Part shown: positions 23,543 to 35,800 of the stretch, in pieces
Layout of the letters: each line of letters opens with the position of its first letter
How positions within the stretch are numbered: the stretch's first letter is position 1
Position numbers and translations under genes: made by a program
Source: Centropus unirufus
Lineage: Eukaryota > Chordata > Aves > Cuculiformes > Centropidae
Length of the DNA: 64,000 nt
Assembly: GCA_013397695.1 (NCBI GenBank)
Contig: VYZI01000025.1
Span: 377,692-441,691, forward strand
Direction of reading: 5' to 3'
The notes under the pieces: model-generated
What the model was told of the DNA's origin: nothing
The model's input: the letters and a program-made list of their open reading frames with translations, nothing else
Database searches by the model: none

Positions 23543-25904
23543 GTAAATTACTCCTCGAGCAGTTCTTTCCAACATCCAAGCTTTGGGACCAGCTTGCTTG
23601 AGGCTAGTTTGCTCTTCTGTGAGCACACAATCTAGACATGTCCTAATAAACATGTGTTCACATTGCCCTGAGCCTGCAGGAATGGAACATGGGTTTTTCT
23701 GTCTGGGTTAGCAACAACCAGAGAGAGAAACGAACCAGCAATGTTCCTCTGTTTCTTAGCAGACAGAAGGATTTTAGAGTCTTAGCCTATGACTTTTACA
23801 GACTTTCAATTAAAAGAACAAGGCGACCGAACTACCTCATCCCTCCTGGAGCTGACTATTTCAAAGCACAGTTCTGAGTCACAGCAAGAGGAACGGTGAA
23901 AAGGAGCCCTCCTCCCTCCCACCGCACTGACTCATCAGGGGCTTTCATTTTCCACTCTGGTCAGGAAGCCAACATCTTTTATGACAATTAAACTAATCCT
24001 AACAAGAGGACTTCGAAAAATTAATTAGGCTCTGAACTGTACCTGAGCAGTGAACTTATGTGATGTGAACCCTGACGCCCATGCATGCCAATCTATAGCT
24101 GAAATCAGCTTCCATTAAGTTCTTGGTACTGATGCTGACTCCTAGAAGACATAAAGTCCTGAAATTTTCCACAAAACTTTTTAATGCTAGTTTGTACTGC
24201 TTAGCTGGGTATTGTTCTCTGATAGGTTTTTCTGTAGAAATACCATTCTATACAGAGAAATACATCTGTGCTTTACAATCTTATCACTATTGCTTTTTTG
24301 AAGTAAAAAACTTCGTCTGTTAAGTGGTTATCGTGTTAGATGACTGGCTTAATTAATTTTAATTGCTACAAATATTTGTTGGTTTTACTAGTATGAACTG
24401 AGAGGTTTAAAAATTATTTTTATGATAGTTATATTTTGCCATAAATAGTACTTTCATCATCTGCAATAAAAAGCCAAAGAGCATGATTCGTGACTGATCC
24501 TTTCCATGTCTTAGAGCAAGTCACTTAACTTTTCAGTATCTTGACTTCTCAAAATTCAAAAAGGGAGGAAGGAGGCCTGTCTTTCCAAGTAGCTTTATTG
24601 ATTTGTATACAAAAACATCTCCCATTACACAAAAGCTCTTCATTTGTAACTAGTCCCAACTGAAAAGTTTCTGCTAGGACCCACTTGCTCCAAGATAACA
24701 ATTTAAATATACGTGTGTATATATGCTCTCAAAAGTTCATCAGTAAAGAATGAAGGAATGGCCTTTGAATTACAATTTGATTTAAAACATTGCTTAAGCT
24801 GGGAATGTGAGGCTTCCTTCACAGTCTCTTCAGACACCTCTTTGAAGTATCATTCTATCCTCCAACACTAAGCATTCCTCAGATATTTAACATCTGGGGA
24901 AATTCTAATATCCTAAAATTTATGACATTGCTACAACAACAGGTGCATGATAACTCTGGTTTTAATTTATGCTTTAAACCAAGTAGAACCTTGGTAACAG
25001 CCACCACCAGGAGTGAGCTCTGGTATCTGTGACGTTCTTACAGAGGGATACTTTGACGTGTTTGGGGGATTCAAATCCCTTCAATTCAAGACCCGGCCTG
25101 CCTTGAAGTGAAATCTAATAAAAGGAAGGAATGTCTCGGACACTTTCAGATGCTAACAAAGGTCTAGAGATAAGAGTAGGTCTAACTGAGCCGTAAAAGT
25201 TGATTTGCCTTTCTTGTCCATTGCAGGACTTCAAAACTGCCCTTATCAACTTCTTAATGTACTGAGAGAAACTTGCTTCCCCTTCTTTAAGGCAATACTA
25301 TCTTATATTTGTAAGATTACCCTAGAGAAATTTTACAGTGAAGTAAGGTGGAATAGAAATAACACTAGAATGTCTTTAATACTCTGAATCATGAATAGAA
25401 TTGTGTCTAGACTCAAATCCAAACCGTGCTTTAAAACAAAATTCAAATCCTCCCGTGTTTGCTGCCAAATGCTCAGTTCAGTCCTTGAAGGTCCAAGCAG
25501 AATTTCCTTTACTACAGCATCTGGCATCAGCAGCGCTCATGGCAGGGCAGGGAGTGCTCCTCTTGGGCTTGGTGTGCTGGGTCATTTCATCACTTACCAC
25601 AGGTCTTGACAGGTGCAAAGCTTTTCACTTCACTTTGAGGACCATAAAACCCTGAGTGTATCATTTAGGACACTGGGAACTAACTTCTTGATCCAGGAAG
25701 GGAAAATGAGATCTTTTCAAAATTGTGATTTTCTAGATACCTTCAATGAATTTCTTCTAAACACAGAAATAACATTTACTTTGAAAAGAGTCCTTGATGC
25801 ATGCCGAATTTACCAGACATTTCACTTTGATACAAAGTTATGACAAACATGCTTTCCTAGCATTTTCATGTTGAATTACTCTCCCTCACAAGGGACAATT
25901 TCAT
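23543..25904. other. Intronic sequence, no gene seen
   Basis: AT-rich stretch with scattered chance open frames. A tRNA B-box-like GATTCAAATCC near 25069 has no partner A-box or cloverleaf and was not called. Confidence 0.5.
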
Positions 25905-26619
25905 GGAATCATAGAATGGTTTGGGCTGGAAGGGACATTTAAAGGTCATCTAATCCAAGCCTCCTGCAGTGAGCAGGGCCATCTTCAACTAGATCAGGTT
26001 GCTCAGGGCCCAGCCCAGCTTGACCTTGAATGTGTCCTGGGATGGGACTTCTACTCCCACCGTGGACAAACAGTTCCAGTGTTTCACCACCCTTATCGTA
26101 AAATTTTTTCCATATATCTAGTTTTAGTTTAAAACTTCTACCCCTTGTTTTATCATAATAGGCCTTGCTAAAAATGTATCTTCCTGTCTTTCTTATAAGC
26201 CCCCTTGAAGTACAGAAAGGCCACAATAATGTCTCCCTGAAGCCTTCTCTTCTCCAAGCCAAACAGCCCCAACTCTCTCAGCCTTTCTTCATAAGAGAGG
26301 TGTTCCATCACTCTGATTATTTCTGTGGCCCTCCTCTGGACCTACTCCAACAGCTATATGTCATTCCTGTGCTGAGGAATTTAGAGGTGGACACAATACT
26401 CCAGGTAGGGTCTCACCTTCCTCAACCTGCTAGCCATGCTTCCTCTGATGCAGCTCAGGATACCATTGGCCTTCTGGACTGCAAGTGCTCATTGCTGGCT
26501 CATTGTCCATAGTTTAATCCATCATTGCCCCCAACTCCTTCTCCACAGTGCTGCTCTCAATCCCTTCATCCCCCGGCCTGTATAGATACTGGGGGTTACC
26601 CCAACCCAGGTGCAGGGCC
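25905..26619 (-). mobile_element. CR1-type LINE 3' portion, reverse orientation
   Basis: The left edge GGAATCATAGAATGG is the reverse complement of the CR1 3' tail. It is followed by the reverse complement of the standard 3' UTR (GGTTTGGGCTGGAAGGGAC...). Homology to the reverse-transcriptase C-terminal coding region continues to about 26619 (CCCAACCCAGGTGCAGG), where it stops. The minus-strand frame is open for only about 107 codons, with residual Phe-Lys-Leu-Lys and Arg-Lys-Lys-Phe-like patterns, and is otherwise degraded. It is a 5'-truncated dead copy. Confidence 0.9.
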
Positions 26620-29371
26620 GTGAGCACCTGAAAAGCTTGAATCAGATCCATGTTCACACTTTACATGTGCAATATTTTTGTGGCTGACAAAGATGGCTTC
26701 TCATGCAAACCAACCTGGAAATCGAGTCAAATCAGAGAAGGGTGAGCTGAGACTACTATACTTCAGTAGCTATTTTTTTCCAACTAATTATCATTATTAT
26801 TATGATTAGATATTTACCCTCAGGTGCATTGAGCAGATCATTCTGACTCATCCATTTAGTGGATGCTGTCCTGTTCAGTTAACGATTATCTTTTTTTCTG
26901 GAAGTTTTATTAATCCCTATAGTTGCATAGGATACTAGGTGACCTCAATGCTGCCATCACCTTTCTGGTATTGTTGGTTGTAGCTTGTCATGAGATTAAT
27001 GTGAATTATGGCTGTCTTGAGGATACAAACCTGTATAGAGTACAGATGGTCTTCAGAAAAAGAAAATGCAATGATGACCTACACATCACACATTCAGTCT
27101 TCCCTTCCAGACTATTCCCACTGTCGTTGCCTCATTCTCTTAGACATCTTTTAATCAAGCATTTAAAGCAGCAATTCTTGTAAAGACTCTGCACTAAAAT
27201 AAAGACTGTAACCTGATTGTGGAAAATACCTCTGCTAACAGCATTATCGCAACATCTTTTTGGCCTCCTCCAAATTTGCTTACCAGTGTATCACCATTAC
27301 TTCCAGAAAGCTGAGGTATTTTTGTACTATTTCTTTGAAAGAATGATGAAAGCTGTGTAAGCTCATTAGCAGAGCATGTGTGTAGGCTTAAAATTACAGA
27401 TAATAGACAAGTGGTTGGAAAGTCAGTAATTCCTTTACATATTTGCCAAGACTTAGGTCAAGGTTCAGGGTCCACTTTGCTCAAACTGGTGAAATCAGAA
27501 ATACCTCCAGGTGTTCTGGGGAGTGCTGGCAGTGCTCATGCAACACTGGTGACGAGGCACAGTTGATCTCGGTTGTTTTCTGCACGAAAAAAACTACATT
27601 TAGTCCAAATTACACTCAATTGTGATGTGCTTTGCTTTTTGCATTATTTTTTTATAAGCCAATCCTTTTATTTAATAGCTCTTGGTCTTTTCTATGCCCT
27701 CTCATAATCTGCTATTTCTAACATGACAGTAAATCCACTGTAGCAACTTTTGGTGTCGCCACCTTGGCATCTCAAATCAGTTTATGTATGAAATATTTAT
27801 GAAATAATTAGTTAACATACAGTAAAGTATTTATGTGCTTAAGAGTAATCATCACAAAAAAATATTACTGCATTTCCACTCAGAAGCCCAGTTCTCATAT
27901 GTCACGTGTATTTGTATAAACAGCTTGCAAAAAGCAAAGAGACACAAATGTGTGTAAGGAATTTGCACATAATTAACTTGGAGAGCAATCAGATATTTTA
28001 CTGGTAAGTTCAGTAAAGGAATGATTTTTACCCATCTTCATCAGCTTTTTCTTCATACGCATGGTTCTTCAGTTTTAGCAGGTAACGAAGTCACAAACTA
28101 TAAGTCCAGATCTTTGGGCTTATATCGAGGAGAGGATGTGGGTATGAGTGCAGCTGTACATCTACACTCCGTTGGCCTGGAGGTGTGGAGGCAGTGGTGG
28201 AAGCAAAATCTAGCCTCACCCTTGCATGTGCCATGTTTCTAATGGGAAAGGCAGGCACTAAATGAGAAGCTAGGTGTGCTGTCTCGACAAATGCATCCTT
28301 TGCTGACCGCTTGAGACAAAGAGCAAGCAGCATTAGCTGAGACATTAAACATATGACGTGGGCACATTGCCATCACTGCATGGAGTGAGTCTGCTGACTG
28401 ATTGTGTGTGGACTACCATACGGTGGTGTGACAGCCACTCCACCTGGCCACTACACTCCACCTGATCTAGGTTATGCTCTTCACAAATTATTTTTATATA
28501 TGTCCTGGAATTATATCCATATTAAGATATTTTTCAGAACAAAACAAAAGGAAATATATGTTCCTTCTCTAAATCTCTTAGCATTGTTGCAGGTGAAGTA
28601 ATTTCTTGTTCTTGTGGTTTTTTGTTGCCACTGTTGTTCACACTGTTTTTTTTTAAGGGATTGTCCTCCGTATGTATGAATGTGTCGCCCTTGCTAACCC
28701 ATGTTAGAGAATGTGGCAGTAAGTGTTACTGCATCAAGGGGCTGCAATAATTTGTCCTTTTGACATTGACTTAATTTTACTTGTTTTTCAGGGAGCAGAA
28801 ATTGAATGAGTTTGAAGTTATACCCCAAATATCTCTTTGAGGACACATGACATCCCTTGATCGGAAACAGCTTAAGTGTGTGAATATGATACCTAACATG
28901 GAACAATCCCCAAAGAATATTTAAGATTTCAAACCATAAAGAGTTTAGCTTAAGTCACATTTTGTAGATAAGCATTTATGCATCTGGCAGTAGAATTTTG
29001 ACCTAAATAAGCAATATTATAAATAGAGTAGTAATGTGCTTCAGAGATTAACTGTGTAAGAGGGAGTCCATCTTTATCTTATAAAAGAATGTACTTTCGT
29101 TATTTTTATTAGGATTTTCAGTTTGGTACTGAAATAATACATACATAAATTAATTTTGAAGGCTTATAAAGTCAGAGCCTGAACAGAGCCTGAAAGAGAT
29201 ACCAAAACCATCTTGTCTTCAAATTCAACTCTATTTTGTTTGACAGAGAAAAGTTTCTAATAGAGGCACAGTGATTAACTGGTAATCGCTATTTCCTATG
29301 CCATTATTTCAAAGAATAACAGTAGATTTAATATAATTCTTGGGGTTTTTATTTTTTGTTTTGTTAACCAG
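26620..29371 (+). other. 3' end of the last PACRG intron, no other gene seen
   Basis: Sequence between the second reverse CR1 and the PACRG terminal exon. No additional exon, repeat or RNA gene was recognised. It ends in a pyrimidine-rich tract and AG acceptor directly before the coding exon. Confidence 0.6.
29351..29371 (+). other. 3' splice acceptor of the PACRG terminal exon
   Basis: A T-rich tract (29345-29366) is followed by AACCAG, ending at 29371. A second AG lies 9 bases further on (TTCAG ending at 29380). Using the first gives a phase-compatible Val-Asn-Ser-Gly join (G from the preceding exon plus TT); using the second would remove exactly three codons. The first is preferred because vertebrate PACRG contains this Asn-Ser before Gly-Asp-Gly. 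Confidence 0.75.
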
Positions 29372-29532
29372 TTAATTCAGGTGATGGCATAGACTACAGC
29401 CAGCAGAAGCGTGAAAATATTGGAGATCTGATTCAAGAGACACTGGAAGCCTTTGAACGCTGCGGTGGAGAAACTGCTTATGGAAAGATTAAATACATGA
29501 TCCCTACTTACCAGTCGTGCATATTAAACTGA
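29372..29532 (+). CDS. PACRG: PACRG terminal coding exon (C-terminus of parkin co-regulated protein)
   Basis: The exon encodes 52 residues plus a TGA stop. They run from Asn-Ser-Gly-Asp-Gly-Ile-Asp-Tyr through a helix-like KRENIGDLIQETLEAFE segment to the end SCILN. I recognise this as the conserved C-terminus of PACRG, which in human ends in SCLLN after PTYE. The exon begins in phase 1, after a pyrimidine tract and AG. PACRG is a helical-repeat protein of the ciliary axoneme. With CFAP20 it forms part of the inner junction of doublet microtubules, and it also acts in sperm-flagellum assembly with MEIG1. The gene shares a bidirectional promoter with PRKN, which should lie to the left, outside this window. 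Compared with my memory of the human protein, several residues near the end differ (CGGETAYGK for YGGENAFIN, MI for VV, Q for E), more than expected for so conserved a tail. No penultimate exon was found. A processed pseudogene is unlikely, because intron sequence with a good acceptor abuts the exon. Confidence 0.93.
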
Positions 29533-29840
29533 GTTCTGTCAAATGGGATGATTCCATTTGTGTGCTAAAAAACCTGTGTCTGACTCTGTATGGTATCTTG
29601 TTAGTCATGCTTTTTTTTTCTACAGCTGCTAAAATAGTGGATTCTGGGGCATTAGAGTGTTAGCACTATTGTGAACAAGGCTTTCCAATACATAAATAGT
29701 GCCTGTTCCTTTGATTACAATGGTGTACTGTGCTTGTTTGTTCCCTGAAAGAATTGCTTCTTTATTACAGAGCTGACTTGAGCAGGAATCAGAGTTAAAC
29801 CTTCACTTGTATAGACAATAAAACTATAATTTTCATACGC
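29533..29840 (+). other. PACRG: PACRG 3' untranslated region
   Basis: Follows the TGA stop and runs to just past the first AATAAA (29817-29822). A GT-rich stretch (TTGCTGTTCTGTGTCC, 29850-29865) lies about 30 bases downstream of the signal, as expected of a cleavage element. The length of about 300 bases is inferred. A longer form would end after the second signal at 30006. Confidence 0.65.
29817..29822 (+). terminator. Proximal poly(A) signal AATAAA of PACRG
   Basis: Canonical hexamer 285 bp after the stop codon, with a downstream GT-rich element; probably the main 3' end. Confidence 0.7.
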
Positions 29841-30005
29841 AATTCAGCAGTTGCTGTTCTGTGTCCGCTTGCCCCGAGGGTGATGTCAGAGGCTGTAACA
29901 AGAAGAGTTTATGCTGACTGCTTAATAGGTGTTTGTCATGGAAGAGAAACACCAGTTCAGCAATCCCTCTCTAGCAGCTGTGCCGAATAACGTCCACTGA
30001 CATAC

Positions 30006-30011
30006 AATAAA
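30006..30011 (+). terminator. Distal poly(A) signal AATAAA of PACRG
   Basis: Second canonical hexamer, in the same local context ACAATAAAACT as the proximal one. It could give a 3' UTR longer by about 190 bases. Confidence 0.4.
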
Positions 30012-32489
30012 ACTGTTGAATGTATATACCAATTACAGCGGGAAAATTACATGGTCCATTATAAAGCACTGTCATTAAATTAATTCACATTTCTTACACA
30101 CTTTTGATCTCAGCTTCCAGGTGTTTACCTTTTCATGGTATTTGGGTTCCTTTTGGTGAACATCAGGCAAAACTATAGTTTTGGAGAAAGAGAATCCAGA
30201 AAAAAACTTTAATAAATCAGATGGAAAATACAGCACACATAGTGTATCAGTCCCCACAACATGGTCAACCTGGGTGAACACAGAATATACACATACTTTT
30301 TAAAGGGCTCTGGGTATTTTTTGTAACTGCAAAGTTGCTATTGCTTTTCGGTTATTATTATGGTATCTATGTGGCCAAACAATGTAACAATTGTTACAGG
30401 AATCCTTTACAATTTCCTACTCATTTAGTTTCTCCCGGCATACCCACAACATGGAATTGATATAATTATGGATTTCAGCAAGGCTATTGAGATTGACTTT
30501 ATTGCTTTTTAAGCATTTCTGTGGAATAAACCTGCAAAAAAATAAGAGTTTTACAATTCTCAAGGATAGCCATTTAAAAATATTGATGCAGCTTAAAACA
30601 AGTCTGGAGATATGAGCCTTGTCTAGAAAGTATAAGATTTTTAAAAATACAGACTTTGGGCTCATTTTGTTTTTATTCTGGTTACTGGAAGTTCTTAAAA
30701 TATACGCAGGTTGCACTTTCAAGTGTTTTCTGTAACTGTTAGAGCTCAAAATGCGCTCTATGGTGTTAGACACATGAGACTTTTTCCATGTGCTTATCCA
30801 CATCCATATTCATACCCAACACGGTTTGCCTGTGAGAGACAGCCTCCACACTGCCCTGTTCTCTTGGGTGCCTACTGGAAACATGGGGAAAACCTTCCAA
30901 CCTGCTGAAACTTTCAGTTGGATCCAATGTTATACTGATATTAGAATTGTGTTTTGCTCTTCTTTTGCTGTGGGATCTTCAACCTAAGGATTTTTTTTTC
31001 TTTTACATTGATTTTTTAATTTTACATACTGTAATTGAAAAAAAGTTAAGAGGAAGATTTTTACTCTTACTGCCTCTTTGAGGAACTGCAGCATCAAGTG
31101 ATGTCACCAGCCTCGAGCACTCACCAGTCCCCAGGTTAGGCATGACAGCTGCAGGTGCGCCTTTTTCCCAGGCTCCAGAGTCTTTTCTTTTATATTTAGT
31201 TTTCGGTTCTTTCTGAGCTTTCTTTTACACATTGTCAGGGCTTCCCTCATGTCCGTAGAGTTTAGGGAGGGTCTAATCTGTGATTTACACTCACCCGTGA
31301 TGGATAAGGACTTGCAATACATCTTGCCTTACATCTAAGATATCTGTATATCTTTCACCTCCTTGTAACAAAGGAAGATGAAGCCTGGCTGTGGGCTCCG
31401 GTCTGGGACAACTCAAGAGCTTTGTTTCTAAACCTGGCAGCACAGAGCCTAGTAGGATACCGCAGCAGGGCTAGGGCCACATCTTCTCTTCAAAAAATGC
31501 TTTTCTAGGCAGCAATCCTGGCACTACCAGCACATTTGCTTGTAATTTCTCCCTGTTCCTCTCAGCAAACCCATATCCTGCACTGTCGCTGGCACAAATA
31601 AGCCATACTTTTTCATTTACTGGCACCTATGGGTTTAATTACTGTGGCATCGCAGGTTTCCCATGAGTACAGAGTGTACTGGAGGACTGTTGCTTGGGGG
31701 GAGTTGAGTTACTCAGCTCGGAAACAAATCAAGCCCTTCATAAAAGGAAAAGTCCCAGGCCATCTTTCACTCCTTAGCTACTTGTATTCTGTCGTTAAGA
31801 GAAAGCCCAGTACCCCTCTTTGCCTGAGATCAAAAAACTCCTCAATAGCTGGCTTCAGTTCCTCCCCTGCTGGTCTCCAGCCACAGAGCTGCTCACAGTA
31901 GGGACAATATGTGGAAGGGCTCTTGTCCCTGGAATTTCCCCATCCCATTACCCCTCTTCATCCCGACAGTGCTGCTAAGGATGAGAAGAAGTTGCAGGCT
32001 CCTCAGGAGCTCTGTTCCCTGACTCACTCTTTTTACATCCCCTCCCTGTAGCTCAGCTAGGACAAGATTACTGACTGACAAAGTGGCACCGTAGAAAATG
32101 GGTACTTCATGTAGCCGCAGACTTGCCCAGACCTGATTCCCTCAGCCCTGTACTCTTTCACTGAGATTTCTTTCACAAGGCCTTTCTTCAACAAGGAATG
32201 ACCTGTTTGCAAGCCGTAAGGGCGATAGAGGTCATGTCCATTCACATCAGGAAAAATAGGCTTTACTGCAAAGTGCTTTTACTTGTCTGTTCAATATGGG
32301 AACATTAGCTTCTGTCATGTTATTTCTATGACTGGGCCGTTGCTTTAAAAGTGAACATTCTCCCATAACCTTATCAGTTGTAGGAGATAGACTGATAAAA
32401 AAGAAGCTTGATAAAAAACACAGGTTGGTAATACAGGAAGATTGAGAATAAAACTATTTTAAGATGTAATTTTACTAAGTCAAACTATA

Positions 32490-32860
32490 GGCCTGCCAAC
32501 CTTGACAATGTCTCTTTAAGCATGATCAGCAGCATATTTATAGGCAATTACAGCACAGCTCAGAGCACTTTATAACGCACAAGATCAAGGACCCGTGTTC
32601 TTAAGCATATGAGTAATACGATGTCATTCAATACACTGCTTAGCTATTTTACTAAGCTCAGAAAATGCAATTGTAGCTAAAAAAATAGTAACTGCCTCTC
32701 CTTTTGCCAGATCATATAATTGTGGTCACTGACACCAGGGGCAAGCCAATCAACAGCTTCTAATTGTAATCAATTAGAAGGCATTCTGGGCCAGGTGCTT
32801 CAAGACATAAAAATTAAGCATAGAGCCATTAAATATAACTTAGCTCTAAAAAAACTGATG
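32490..32860. promoter_or_regulatory. Candidate enhancer or conserved noncoding element
   Basis: This is a dense cluster of factor-site-like words: TTTATAGGCAATTA, TTTATAACG, TCATATAATTG, a CTCF-core-like ACACCAGGGGCA (about 32731), and a 10-bp perfect inverted repeat CTTCTAATTG-TAAT-CAATTAGAAG at 32757-32780 that places two TAATTG homeodomain cores face to face. It lies about 2.5 kb beyond the distal PACRG poly(A) signal. Motifs are seen directly; enhancer activity and conservation are inference. Confidence 0.3.
32757..32780. repeat. Perfect 10-bp inverted repeat with TAAT spacer
   Basis: CTTCTAATTG and CAATTAGAAG are exact reverse complements separated by TAAT, which is itself a homeodomain core. 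It sits inside the candidate regulatory element. Confidence 0.75.
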
Positions 32861-35800
32861 GAGCTTGTGCTTTCTGAGGTCTGCTGTTGTTTTCTAGCTC
32901 TCCAGCCACGGGAAGGTAAGTAGCATCAGTACAGGACCCTGTGCACGGTTAAATGAAGTAATGAGTGCTGGATTTCTGCGACTAAATGTTCAAGATGTCT
33001 CCTCTTTATCTTGACAAACATGTTAGGTAAGTTGGCTGGTGGTTACTTAGCCTGAAGAATAAAAAGCATATGTTAACGTTAGGAAAAAAAATCTACCTGT
33101 GGCCTTCTTTGTCTTGCATAATCATCAAAAAAGGAATAAAATTAGATCCTTTCAATAATTCCTCCCTAGAGCTGTGTAAGGAAACTCTGTAACAGGTGCC
33201 ATAGTTTGAGTAACACAGGCATTTTGTGACTGCTGGTGGGTTGCTGTGCAAGCTGTTGAAACCCTGAATGGTACAATTTGTCTGTGTGGAGCGGAGCAGG
33301 GGCAGAGTTAGCTGTGGCTCCTGCCCAGCTTGGGCCAGGGCTGCCTGTGGGCCCCTGCGGAGAGGCAGAACCTGGCAAAGGACCAGGTAAGCCACTGCCA
33401 GCACTGGCAGTGGGGAGCCGGAGCCAGGCTTCTTGCTGGTAGCTTTCCAGTGTTTCAAAGAGATGGGGCTGACAAAAAGAGTTTGAAAAAGGCCTCCCAG
33501 GAGTCAAATACAAAAGGGCTATGGGAAGCTGCAAGTGGGAGGGAAGGTACGGGACCCTGGCTCAGGGAGGTGGTGTTTGTATGTGGAGTGCAGGGAGGTG
33601 TAGCTGCAGCCAAGCAGGGCAAAAATAAAAAGCTAAAGCAGACACTTTGTGCTTTCTTAATCCTGTCTGGAGACCCTCTGACTTCCAGAAAAGCATTCTC
33701 TAGTCTGAGGGACTCTGTAGGCAGTGGGGCAGTTCACATTTTTCCACTCATCTGTAACATCCTGTGTTTTCTGCTTTAAATAAAAGTGGTGATGTTTGCA
33801 GGAACTCTGTACAAAGCCTGTCTGCTCACGACTGCTTGGACCTTCTTTGTGCCTTCTGGAGACTGAGAAGAAGGTTCATGCCCTGGCAGGACAAGGAGTT
33901 CCCTACTCTGGCCCCATAATCCTTCCGGCGTGTGAAGGGAGGGAAGGGGGGCGTGTGTGGTGGGGCAGACCTCAGTTGCGCTTGCTCTTGCCTAGCAAAT
34001 ACAGCCTGGGTATGTCTGTGGGGCTCCTCACTGACACCTTTTCCCTCCCTATGACAGCATGTCCAGAGGGAGGAATGAGTATCCCAGCATCTCTGGGGTG
34101 GTGGGTCCCCTCTGGCCTGATTTCTGGTGAAGTCTGCCTGAGCTGAAGAGAGCAATCTGCAGTGTTGGGGAGAAAAGCTCTTCTTGCAAAGCTGAGTCAG
34201 CTGTGTGCCAGGTGTCCCTTCGTGATGCCAGTCTGGGCGTTTATTCCACAATTTGACGAGTATTTGTGGTTTTTGCCAATGCTCGGGAATGATGCAGCTA
34301 ACAAACTGCAGCCCCCGCTAACCTCTGGTTCATCAGTCTCCGTGTTCTCTGTACTCTGGGGGCTGTGGATGCAACAGGATGGCTCAGCATCACTTGGGGT
34401 CAGCGCACCCAGCGCTGCTGATGACACTACTCCACTCATTGAACTTCCCAGTTAGCAGCAGGAGCTCCTGGTCTGCGCAGTCGCTGCTGTCACTGACCCC
34501 GTGGGTGTTTGCATGTACAGGCGCGCTCTGCAACTCTGCGCCTGCTGTGGTCTGCCAGCCCTGGCTGCTGAGGGCATGGGGAGAGGGGATAAAATAGGAA
34601 CTAATCCTGGTGCTTTACAAATGCTGAAGCAATTAAATCCTAGATTTGCTCTGCATTGGTGAGGGTGGGTTAAAAGCGTTGGGGTAACAAAAAGAAAAGG
34701 GATGTCTAACCAAAGTATCACAGCGTTGGGTCGTGTATGTCTGTTTCAAGAACTGGGTACAATGTAGCCTTAGTTCATTAAATGATTTAGGCAATCCAAA
34801 CTTCCTGTGTTTGTCTGCATCAGCAGGATATTTTTTAAAAAAATAAGAATCAGAGGTTAAGGCTGCTGAAGAGTGGAAGTAGAGCAGCTGCAAACCAGCC
34901 TGCTCCACCCTGGTACAGTGGGAGCAGGATGGTCTTGGGTCATCTGAGCACTGCTTCCACCTCTGTGGCCATACAATACACAGTGTAGTAGGGACTAGTT
35001 GACACAACCAGATTTAGTACAGTTGCAGGTAAATGCAAGGGAGCTTTCAGGGGGGCACATTCATGTGCAGATCTGAGTGTTGCGGTCATTAGAATCCATA
35101 ACTACTGTAGCTCTATGCCTCCCATGGAGTCACACTGGCTTTGCATGAAATCATGTTGCTCTCTGATATGGGCAATCTCCTCAAAAAAAAACATTAAAAA
35201 AAAAATGAGAATCTTCAGGAGTATGACAATGTAGGATGCTGAAGCCCACTGGCTTTAGATGTGTGGTCCATCCAACTCTGTATCAGATTTAAATTTCTGT
35301 TCTCTGGGTGTGATTTCTAAGCCCTTCCCCAAGGGCAATTACCAAAAAGCAGCTCTGTTTGCCTAACTGCAGCCCTAGAAGCAGGGAATGAATTATATTC
35401 CTGCATCTTGCCATCTCCATCTTATCTTGTGCATTAGTCCCATTACTTTATTTTTGTGTGTTCTCACTTCCTGCTTCTCCTGGATCCCTGTGGTGCTCTG
35501 CTGAGCTGGAAGAGATGCTGAGTGAGCCAGGTGGGTAGAGGGGCAGCTGAAAAGACCAAGTGGGACCAGCTATTCCGGCAAAAGCTTTTCCTTTGCAGTT
35601 TGTTCTGGAAAATGCGAGTTTTTGGGAACTTGCGTCTCTCGCCCCAGCACTGCTCCCTGGGTAGTAGCTAAGGCAGAACGTTTCTAGAATAAGTCCTCCT
35701 CCCTTTTCCTCCTGCATAATGCTGCTGTGTATTGGGACTAAAGTATCAACTCTGTTGCTGGAGGATAATGGGAATGAGAGCAAATGGTGAGAATCTCTTG

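Noticed and set aside
25060..25090. tRNA B-box-like GATTCAAATCC
   Set aside because: No A-box at the right distance and no acceptor or anticodon stem pairing could be found.
1..29371. Search for further PACRG exons (expected penultimate exon with the Lys-Val-Leu-Gln-His-Leu region)
   Set aside because: No matching coding stretch with flanking splice sites was recognised by eye. The last intron is presumably long and the exon lies outside the window.
32890..32915. Strong donor AAG|GTAAGT preceded by a TTTTCTAG acceptor
   Set aside because: The enclosed segment is only 18 bp and no neighbouring exon could be paired. Insufficient to call an lncRNA.
33093..34455. Several overlapping 97-149-codon frames on both strands
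   Set aside because: Mutually overlapping frames in a GC-richer segment are the signature of chance openness. No start context, domain or exon boundary stands out, and CpG density is too low for a promoter island.
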